A DNA stretch of 9,441 nt from Ruminococcaceae bacterium UBA7101 (lineage in GTDB: Bacteria > Bacillota > Clostridia > Oscillospirales > Acutalibacteraceae). The notes beneath the pieces were generated by a model, which saw nothing but the letters and a program-made list of their open reading frames with translations, had not been told where the DNA came from and ran no database searches. This document shows, piece by piece, positions 1 to 5,334 of the stretch; the stretch's first letter is position 1, and each line of letters opens with the position of its first letter. The stretch covers positions 1-9,441 of the forward strand of contig DKYL01000061.1 in NCBI GenBank assembly GCA_002493325.1, read 5' to 3'. The position numbers were made by a program, and so were the translations under genes.

Positions 1-7
1 AAATCAA

Positions 8-30
8 ATACCGCTGAAAATCAGCGGTAT
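8..30 (-). terminator. Intrinsic terminator after the lipoprotein gene
   Basis: A perfect 10-bp stem, ATACCGCTGA / TCAGCGGTAT, closes on a 3-base AAA loop. Read on the minus strand it is followed by TTGATTT, a moderate U-rich tail, and it lies 18 bases past the stop codon (48-50) of the lipoprotein gene. The plus-strand side is A/T mixed and less terminator-like. Confidence 0.75.
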
Positions 31-47
31 AAAATATATTCATTCTG

Positions 48-713
48 CTATTCTGCCATTTTGGTTAATACGATTGGATATTCCTCCTCATCAACAGGAT
101 TATCCTGCATATCATACTCGCCTGTTATGGTAAGGGTATCGCCCTCTAAGGTAAATGTCTGATAACCAAGCTCATTGCCGTTATCATCGGTGTGATAAAA
201 TCTGTCATCCTTAATTCCAAGATGCTGCGGCACTGTTTCTGTCAACTCGTCCAGCATTTCATAATAAGCTGACGGAACCTCTGCTTCAAACTCTGCAGTA
301 ATATCCTCAAGAACCGAAACGCCGTTTTCTTCCTCATAATATTCGTCAAATTCATCTCTGCTCATACCCTGAGCCTCGGCATACTTATACATTCCTTCAA
401 TCATGTAATTGATGTATTTTTCAGCAACCGCATCAAAATCAGCCTTGAACTTTTCTTCATCAGCAGCACAGGTATAGCTGTTATCACTGTAAAAAGTGTA
501 AATAACATCAACAGACAACGGTATATTCAGCTTATCATAATACTGACCCATTTCAGCATCGCCCGACATATCGGCAGCCTCGCAGAACTCTTCTGTCAAA
601 TCAATTGTAGATTTCCATTTTCCTTCAAAGGAAATTTTTGAGCAGCCTGCAAATATGCCTGCAATAAGACAAAGACATACAACAACTGCACCTATAGCTT
701 TTACTTTTTTCAT
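48..713 (-). CDS. Putative secreted lipoprotein, function unknown (lipocalin-like pattern)
   Basis: Predicted lipoprotein of 221 residues, exported and anchored to the outer face of the membrane. Residues 1-23 form a type II signal peptide: KK at 2-3, a hydrophobic core at 6-21, then the lipobox-like FAGC with the acylated cysteine at C24. The -3 position is F rather than the usual L/V/I. The mature part is acidic, has no other membrane segment, and opens with FEGKWKST. It later has YTFYSDNSYT and, near the end, LEGDTLTITGEY. This beta-strand spacing (G-x-W start, then 'L-x-G-D-T-L') resembles lipocalin-like small lipoproteins of Firmicutes, but that is pattern inference. I chose the ATG at 713 because GGGGG at 722-726 sits 8 bases upstream. 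ATG 719 would leave only 2 bases, and a start at 767 would lie inside the promoter. It is downstream of, and in the same direction as, the flavoprotein gene. No catalytic residues are recognisable. Confidence 0.85.
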   Translation of the reverse strand: MKKVKAIGAVVVCLCLIAGIFAGCSKISFEGKWKSTIDLTEEFCEAADMSGDAEMGQYYDKLNIPLSVDVIYTFYSDNSYTCAADEEKFKADFDAVAEKYINYMIEGMYKYAEAQGMSRDEFDEYYEEENGVSVLEDITAEFEAEVPSAYYEMLDELTETVPQHLGIKDDRFYHTDDNGNELGYQTFTLEGDTLTITGEYDMQDNPVDEEEYPIVLTKMAE

Positions 714-738
714 TTTCATAACCCCCAATTCTAATTTA

Positions 739-767
739 ATAATAACATAATCTGATAAAATTTTCAA
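739..767 (-). promoter_or_regulatory. Sigma-A-type promoter of the lipoprotein gene
   Basis: On the minus strand TTGAAA (-35, 762-767) is separated by exactly 17 bases from TATTAT (-10, 739-744). Transcription would start near 732, giving a leader of about 20 bases that contains the GGGGG ribosome binding site. The promoter lies in the 61-base gap after the flavoprotein stop, so the lipoprotein can be transcribed on its own. No terminator is visible between the two genes, so read-through is also possible. Confidence 0.7.
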
Positions 768-774
768 TTATAAT

Positions 775-1323
775 TTAACCTTTAAGAAAATGAACAAATT
801 TTTCAAGCTCGGTAATATTGAAGGTGTAGTTGCCTGAATCGGTATTCGGAATATAATATCTTGAACAGACCTCTCCGTTCAGTACGGTAAAAGCCTGCTT
901 TAAGGTTGAAACCATATAATCGGCACACTGCCTTGCGTTGGAGCCGCTGCAGATAACAGCCCCTACTCTTTTGGGCTTTTTAATAGGCGGCTTATCTCCA
1001 CGTTTAAACCTTGCACTGTAATAGCGCTGAAAACGGTCAATAATTGCCTTTAAGGGTGCAGGGAAAAAGTTATTATATACAGGACTGAAAAACACGATAT
1101 AATCGGCATCTTCAAAATCCTCAAAAAATATATCCAAATCCTTATTTGAACAGCCCTGATGATACTCGCAGTATTTGCAGTCCGTACAGGGTGCAGGTGA
1201 CATTTTATAGGTATCATACTGTTTAACATCACAATCTGCAAAATATCTTTTAACCTGATTCATAAGCTCTGCTGACACACCCTTTTCACGGGGCGAGCCG
1301 TTGATAATAAGTAGTTTCTTCAT
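775..1323 (-). CDS. Flavodoxin-fold NAD(P)H-dependent FMN reductase / iron-sulfur flavoprotein-like
   Basis: A 182-residue cytosolic redox protein of the NADPH-dependent FMN reductase (flavodoxin fold) superfamily. Residues 1-10 (KKLLIINGSP) are the first beta strand and the FMN-phosphate loop, NGSPREKG. Residues 78-98, including FFSPVYNNFFPAPLKAIIDR, match the isoalloxazine-binding 'SPVY...P..LK..IDR' signature. Between them C46, C49, C52 and C58 form CX2CX2CX5C, the compact spacing of the 4Fe-4S ligands in archaeal/clostridial iron-sulfur flavoprotein (Isf). Related family members also carry similar cysteines without a proven cluster, so the Fe-S cofactor is inference. In Isf-type proteins the role is electron transfer or O2/H2O2 reduction in anaerobes; the substrate here is unknown. 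The ATG at 1323 has GGTGA about 5 bases upstream. It is divergent from the CDF gene and upstream of the lipoprotein gene. Confidence 0.88.
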   Translation of the reverse strand: MKKLLIINGSPREKGVSAELMNQVKRYFADCDVKQYDTYKMSPAPCTDCKYCEYHQGCSNKDLDIFFEDFEDADYIVFFSPVYNNFFPAPLKAIIDRFQRYYSARFKRGDKPPIKKPKRVGAVICSGSNARQCADYMVSTLKQAFTVLNGEVCSRYYIPNTDSGNYTFNITELEKFVHFLKG

Positions 1324-1347
1324 TTCATCACCATAAAATTTTTATTC

Positions 1348-1376
1348 ATTATAACACAAAAATAAGTTGTTTTAAA
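1348..1376 (-). promoter_or_regulatory. Sigma-A-type promoter of the flavoprotein gene
   Basis: On the minus strand TTTAAA (-35, 1371-1376) lies 17 bases before a perfect TATAAT (-10, 1348-1353). The start of transcription would be near 1341, about 18 bases before the ATG at 1323. It overlaps the plus-strand promoter of the CDF gene (1367-1395), so the two divergent promoters may interfere with each other. Confidence 0.65.
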
Positions 1377-1395
1377 GAATAAAATATGTTATAAA
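1367..1395 (+). promoter_or_regulatory. Candidate promoter of the CDF transporter gene
   Basis: TTGTTT (-35, 1367-1372) and TATAAA (-10, 1390-1395) are 17 bases apart. The predicted start near 1402 leaves a leader of about 45 bases. A second TATAAT at 1404-1409 has no good -35 box at the right distance. The leader has only a weak ribosome binding site (GAAAG, 1431-1435, 13 bases before the ATG). Confidence 0.5.
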
Positions 1396-1448
1396 GGTAT
1401 TTATATAATTATCTATTACACATTCATACAGAAAGCCGTGATATAAAT

Positions 1449-2597
1449 ATGTCAAAACTTTTAATCAAGCTGGCATTGAAAAAATCGAAAAATGAAAGAG
1501 AAAGTCTTGGAATACTGAGCGGTATTTTCGGAATCATATGCAACACCCTGCTGTGTATTTTCAAATTTACGATAGGCAGTATAAGCGGTGCAGTTTCCAT
1601 AACAGCGGATGCAGTCAACAACCTGTCAGATGCAGGCTCTGGAATTATAACCATTCTCGGCAGCAAGCTTGCAAACAAGCCGACAGATGAGGAGCACCCC
1701 TTCGGGCACGGCAGATTTGAATATGTAACCGCCCTTGCAGTATCCTTTTTAATCTTTTTAATGAGCTTTGAGCTTGCCAAAAATTCGGTTATAAAAATAC
1801 TTAATCCCTCTGAAATCAGCTTCAATATATGGTATATAATTGTGCTGGCAGCGGCAATCGGAATCAAGCTTTATATGGCTTTTTTCAATAATATTCTTTA
1901 TAAAAAAACCGATAATCTGAATTTGAAAGCAATAAAACAGGACAGTTTGAATGACTGTATTGCCACTGCCGCAACAATGGCAGCACTGCTTATTTCTGCA
2001 CTTACACCTTTAAAAAGAGCAGACGGAATTATCGGTCTTGCAGTGGCTGTAATCATATTCAGCTCTGGTGTCGGAATTGTGCGTGATATAACAGGCAAAA
2101 TTCTCGGCAATGCACCAAGCAAAGAGCTTGTAAGAAGCATTGAAAACATAATGCTGCAGGAAGAGCTTATACTCGGTGTTCACGACTTAATCATTCACGA
2201 CTACGGTCCCGGAAGGATTATCGCTTCGGCACACGCAGAGGTTCCCTCCGACGCAGACATTGTTGAAATTCATGACGTTATAGACCGTGTTGAAAAAAGG
2301 ATTTCAAGCGAGCTTCATATTGTAATCTGTATTCATATGGACCCGATTGTTGTCGACGATGAAACTGTTGACTATTACAAGAATATGACCGAACAAGTCA
2401 TCAAAAAAATAAATGATAATTACAGCTTTCACGAGTTCAGGCTTGTCAAAGGCAATACCAACACTTTGCTTTTTGATTTGGTAGTTCCCTATGACAAAAA
2501 AACCACGGCAGATATACTGAATGAATTAAAAGCTGAATATAAAAAAACAGACAGCAGTGTGAATCTGATTGTAACGGTTGAACATTCCTATGTATAA
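1449..2597 (+). CDS. Cation diffusion facilitator (CDF) family metal exporter with extended C-terminal domain
   Basis: A 382-residue inner-membrane H+/divalent-metal antiporter of the CDF family, which exports Zn, Fe, Mn or similar ions. Six hydrophobic segments lie at about 24-44, 47-70, 92-110, 126-146, 167-187 and 190-210. The transport site should be formed by N57 and D61 in TM2 (ADAVNNLSD) with D165 and D169 in TM5 (KQDSLND). HPFGHGRFEY at 83-92 is the TM2-TM3 loop signature. The N-D-D-D quartet, instead of the D-D-H-D of E. coli YiiP, is of the kind reported for Mn2+-exporting CDFs, so manganese is plausible but unproven. Residues 213-295 form the cytosolic dimerisation domain with metal-ligand histidines (H245, H250, H275, H290, H296). 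About 85 further residues follow, ending VNLIVTVEHSYV; YiiP (about 300 residues) lacks them. The start codon is the first ATG after the promoter. The gene stands alone between divergent and convergent neighbours. Confidence 0.92.
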   Translation: MSKLLIKLALKKSKNERESLGILSGIFGIICNTLLCIFKFTIGSISGAVSITADAVNNLSDAGSGIITILGSKLANKPTDEEHPFGHGRFEYVTALAVSFLIFLMSFELAKNSVIKILNPSEISFNIWYIIVLAAAIGIKLYMAFFNNILYKKTDNLNLKAIKQDSLNDCIATAATMAALLISALTPLKRADGIIGLAVAVIIFSSGVGIVRDITGKILGNAPSKELVRSIENIMLQEELILGVHDLIIHDYGPGRIIASAHAEVPSDADIVEIHDVIDRVEKRISSELHIVICIHMDPIVVDDETVDYYKNMTEQVIKKINDNYSFHEFRLVKGNTNTLLFDLVVPYDKKTTADILNELKAEYKKTDSSVNLIVTVEHSYV

Positions 2598-2603
2598 AAA
2601 ATT

Positions 2604-2633
2604 ACACCCATTAACAACTAAGTTAATGGGTGT
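2604..2633. terminator. Bidirectional intrinsic terminator shared by convergent genes
   Basis: A perfect 12-bp stem, ACACCCATTAAC / GTTAATGGGTGT, has a 6-base loop, AACTAA. It is followed on the plus strand by TATTTTAT and on the minus strand by AATTTTTTA. It lies 6 bases after the CDF stop codon and 4 bases after the stop of the last gene of the ilv/leu operon. One hairpin therefore ends both converging transcripts, and the plus-strand U-tract overlaps the minus-strand stop codon (2638-2640). Confidence 0.88.
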
Positions 2634-2637
2634 TATT

Positions 2638-3024
2638 TTATATCACCTTATATTCAACAGCATTTTCTCTGCACCATTCAGTAAACTTTTTTTCAACAAA
2701 CTTTTTTTCAAATTCGCTGAAGCCTGATGAAACATCATCATAAGCATTAAAATATTTCCAGAACACTTCAACACATTCCTCTGATGACAAGCCGTCAAGC
2801 TTATCGGACAGCTTGGGATTATCAAGGGATTTCATATAAGCCCTGATAACCTCCTCATTGCTGATTGTCAAAAACGGAATAAAGCCGTGTTCAACCAGTA
2901 CTGTATGGTCTTCGCTCGGTAAATCACTGTATTTATGTATTGTGTAATCGGTACGGGAGAACCAGTATTCTGTGGCAGAGCCCCATAAGTGATGCAAATT
3001 CTCCTCGGATAAAATCAATTGCAT
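2638..3024 (-). CDS. Conserved-looking hypothetical protein at the end of the ilv/leu operon
   Basis: A 128-residue soluble protein I do not recognise. It has no signal peptide, membrane segment or cysteine cluster. It is rich in aromatic and acidic residues: HHLWGSATEYWFSR near the N-terminus (from about residue 11), then a middle with HGFIPFLTISNEEVIRAYM. The C-terminal half looks helical and charged (VFWKYFNAYDD, FEKKFVEKKFTEWCREN). A mostly alpha-helical small-protein fold is likely; no function can be assigned. The ATG at 3024 is preferred because GAGG (3031-3034) lies 6 bases upstream; a TTG at 3036 in the same frame has no such site. The ATG is 12 bases after the leuD stop and no terminator intervenes, so it is very likely translated from the branched-chain amino acid operon mRNA. 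It ends just before the bidirectional terminator. It could be a chance passenger of the operon rather than a pathway protein. Confidence 0.8.
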   Translation of the reverse strand: MQLILSEENLHHLWGSATEYWFSRTDYTIHKYSDLPSEDHTVLVEHGFIPFLTISNEEVIRAYMKSLDNPKLSDKLDGLSSEECVEVFWKYFNAYDDVSSGFSEFEKKFVEKKFTEWCRENAVEYKVI

Positions 3025-3036
3025 ATCAAGCCTCAA

Positions 3037-3519
3037 TTATTTATTAATGGATTTCATCAAACCGCCGTCTTTGATGATATTTTGAATAAACGGAGGGAAT
3101 GGCTGAGCCTGATAGGTTTTGCCTGTGGTATTATCGGTAATAACACCGCTGTCAAAATCCACCTCAACCTCATCTCCTGCTTTAATTTCTCTTGCAGCCT
3201 CATCACATTCAAGAATAGCAAGACCTATATTAATAGCATTGCGGTAAAAAATTCTCGCAAAGGTTGATGCGATAACACAGGAAATACCGGAAGCCTTAAT
3301 CGCAATGGGAGCGTGTTCTCTTGAAGAACCACAGCCAAAGTTAGCCTCGGCAACCATAATATCGCCTTCTTTAACTCTGTTTACAAAATCAGCGTCAATA
3401 TCCTCCATACAGTGGGAGGCAAGCCAAGCCTCGTCGCTCTTGTTAAGGTAACGTGCAGGAATGATAACATCTGTATCAACATTATCACCGAACTTATGAA
3501 CTAAACCCTTTGCTTTCAT
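3037..3519 (-). CDS. leuD: 3-isopropylmalate dehydratase small subunit (type 2)
   Basis: The small (swivel-domain) subunit of isopropylmalate isomerase, which with LeuC converts 2-isopropylmalate to 3-isopropylmalate in leucine synthesis in the cytosol. At 160 residues it is the short type 2/archaeal-like form; the enterobacterial form is about 200. The N-terminal KFGDNVDTDVIIPARYL (9-25) and FGCGSSREHAPIAIK (61-75) are the two family signatures; S65, S66 and R67 belong to the substrate-binding loop. ASTFARIFYRNAINIGL (84-100) is also characteristic. The specificity loop after IIPAR reads YLNK. The ATG at 3519 is 2 bases after the leuC stop, with AAGGAGG 7 bases upstream inside the leuC 3' end, so translational coupling to leuC is likely. 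The same isomerase pair can serve the citramalate route to isoleucine in organisms that use it; nothing in this window shows which applies. Confidence 0.96.
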   Translation of the reverse strand: MKAKGLVHKFGDNVDTDVIIPARYLNKSDEAWLASHCMEDIDADFVNRVKEGDIMVAEANFGCGSSREHAPIAIKASGISCVIASTFARIFYRNAINIGLAILECDEAAREIKAGDEVEVDFDSGVITDNTTGKTYQAQPFPPFIQNIIKDGGLMKSINK

Positions 3520-3521
3520 AA

Positions 3522-4784
3522 TTAAGCCTCCTTTCTCGGATCTGCAATATAACCCTTCACTGCAGAAGCAGCCGCAACTGCAGGTGATGCAAGATAAATT
3601 TCACTCTTTGTATGACCCATACGTCCTACAAAGTTTCTGTTAGATGTGGAAACTGCCTTTTCACCGCTTGCAAGAATACCCATATGACCGCCAAGACATG
3701 GACCGCAGGTAGGAGTTGAAACGATTGCACCTGCTTCAACAAAAATCTCGGCAAGACCCTCTTTCACGCAGTTCAGATAAATGGTCTGTGTTGCAGGGAT
3801 TACAATGCAGCGAACGCCCTTTGCAACCTTTTTGCCCTTAAGGATGGATGCGGCAATACGCATATCCTCCATTCTGCCGTTTGTACAGGAGCCGATAACG
3901 ACCTGATCAATTTCAATTTTGCCAAGCTCATCAACAGTCTTTGTGTTTTCAGGAAGATGAGGACAGGCAACAGTGGGGCTGAGCTTGCTTAAATCAATCT
4001 CAACAACAGAATCATACGCAGCATCTTCATCAGCCTCATAAACCTTATAAGGTCTTTGACCTCTGTCCTTAATATATTCAAGTGTAACCTCGTCAACGGG
4101 GAAAATTCCGTTTTTGGCACCGCATTCAATTGCCATATTTGAGATACAAAGGCGGTCATCCATGGAAAGCTCCTTAATGCCGTCACCGGTAAATTCAAGT
4201 GACTTATAAAGAGCACCGTCAACGCCGATCTTTCCGATAAGGTGAAGAATAACATCCTTACCTGAAATACACTGTGCCTTTTTACCTGTGATAACAACCT
4301 TAATAGCAGAAGGCACTTTAAACCAAGCCTTGCCTGTTATCATACCTGCTGCCATATCTGTTGAGCCGACACCTGTTGAAAAAGCACCCAGGGCACCGTA
4401 TGTACAGGTGTGTGAATCCGCACCGATAATGCAGTCACCTGCTGTAACAATACCCTGCTCAGGAAGAAGCGCATGCTCAATGCCCATATTACCTACATCG
4501 TAGTAGTGGAGAATATCATTCTTCTTGGCAAATTCTCTTACCTGCTTACAGTTTTCAGCAGACTGAATATCCTTGTTCGGAGTAAAATGGTCCATTACAA
4601 GGGAAATTCTTGTTTTATCAAAGACATCGGTTTTGCCGAATTTATTCATTTCATTAATGGCAACCGGTGAGGTAACATCATTACCCAAAACCATATCCAG
4701 CTTAGCTTCAATGAGCTGACCTGCAACAACACTGTCAAGCCCTGCATGGTCTGCCAATATTTTTTGTGTCATAGTCATAGACAT
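3522..4784 (-). CDS. leuC: 3-isopropylmalate dehydratase large subunit (type 2, HacA/LeuC2-like)
   Basis: The catalytic 4Fe-4S subunit of isopropylmalate isomerase (aconitase superfamily), partner of LeuD. It has 420 residues from the ATG at 4784, matching the roughly 420-residue type 2 subfamily rather than the 466-residue enterobacterial LeuC. It begins MSMTMTQKILADHAGL, typical of this subfamily. Cluster ligands are the cysteine of VIGSCTNG (C300) and the two of TPTCGPCLGG (C360, C363). GADSHTCTYGALGAFSTGVGS (about 121-141) is the central aconitase signature. A GTG in frame at 4793 is actually part of the ribosome binding site: AAGGTGA at 4790-4796 sits 5 bases before ATG 4784, which decides the start. 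It follows ilvN after 35 bases and is coupled to leuD by a 2-base gap. The type 2 group also includes homoaconitases, but the ilv context favours leucine synthesis. Confidence 0.95.
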   Translation of the reverse strand: MSMTMTQKILADHAGLDSVVAGQLIEAKLDMVLGNDVTSPVAINEMNKFGKTDVFDKTRISLVMDHFTPNKDIQSAENCKQVREFAKKNDILHYYDVGNMGIEHALLPEQGIVTAGDCIIGADSHTCTYGALGAFSTGVGSTDMAAGMITGKAWFKVPSAIKVVITGKKAQCISGKDVILHLIGKIGVDGALYKSLEFTGDGIKELSMDDRLCISNMAIECGAKNGIFPVDEVTLEYIKDRGQRPYKVYEADEDAAYDSVVEIDLSKLSPTVACPHLPENTKTVDELGKIEIDQVVIGSCTNGRMEDMRIAASILKGKKVAKGVRCIVIPATQTIYLNCVKEGLAEIFVEAGAIVSTPTCGPCLGGHMGILASGEKAVSTSNRNFVGRMGHTKSEIYLASPAVAAASAVKGYIADPRKEA

Positions 4785-4819
4785 AATTTTCACCTTATTT
4801 CTTTTGTTTCATTCCTTAT

Positions 4820-5332
4820 TTATATATCGTCGGTAAATGAGCCTTCGCCGCGCTCAAGTGATGTAATACCTGTGCGGGCAAGCTCGACAATGCCGAAGCT
4901 GCTTTCAATCTCTTCAACAAACATATCAATGGTAGAGCCTGCACCTGTAAATTCAAGTGTCATTGTAGTCATGGATACATCAAGCACTCTTGCTCCATAA
5001 CGCATATTAAGTGCAAGGAGAGCATTTTTCTTTTCAACACCCGCTGCCGAAACCTTGATTAACAGCAGCTCGCTTGAAACGGATTTATCATCCGTAAGCT
5101 CTGCTACCTTTTTGACAATCTCAAGCTTCAGGAGTTGCGCCTTAATCTGTCTGAAATTTTCAGGCTCGGTATAGGATTCAATCGTCATTCTTGAAAATGC
5201 AGGATCTTCCGTTTCACTTACCGTAAGTGAGCTGATGTTATAGCCTCGTCTTGAGAAAAGACCAGCCACACGCTGAAGAACACCCGAAACATTGTCAACA
5301 AGAACGGACAAAACAAGCTTTTCTTCTGCCAT
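4820..5332 (-). CDS. ilvN: Acetolactate synthase small (regulatory) subunit
   Basis: The regulatory subunit of acetohydroxyacid synthase. It activates the catalytic subunit IlvB and usually mediates feedback inhibition by valine. The 170 residues have an N-terminal ACT domain at about 5-75 (LVDNVSGVLQRVAGLFSRRG, then YNISSLTVSETED and FSRMTIES) and a C-terminal ALS_ss domain at about 85-160. The N-terminal GVLQRVAGLFSRRGYNI is nearly invariant in the family and forms the effector-binding ACT dimer interface. The length fits the usual 160-175. The ATG at 5332 lies 2 bases after the ilvB stop, with AAGGAGGAG in the ilvB 3' end, so IlvN synthesis is probably coupled to IlvB. Also called ilvH in some genomes. 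Confidence 0.96.
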   Translation of the reverse strand: MAEEKLVLSVLVDNVSGVLQRVAGLFSRRGYNISSLTVSETEDPAFSRMTIESYTEPENFRQIKAQLLKLEIVKKVAELTDDKSVSSELLLIKVSAAGVEKKNALLALNMRYGARVLDVSMTTMTLEFTGAGSTIDMFVEEIESSFGIVELARTGITSLERGEGSFTDDI

Positions 5333-5334
5333 AA

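Noticed and set aside
1424..1867. Open frame of 147 codons on the minus strand opposite the CDF gene
   Set aside because: It overlaps the conserved N-terminal membrane segments of the CDF transporter. Its hydrophobicity is the complement of the real coding frame, not an independent membrane protein.
4785..4793. GTG start for leuC, nine bases upstream of the chosen ATG
   Set aside because: That GTG is part of the AAGGTGA ribosome binding site, which is correctly spaced for the ATG at 4784. Homologues also begin near MTMTQKIL.
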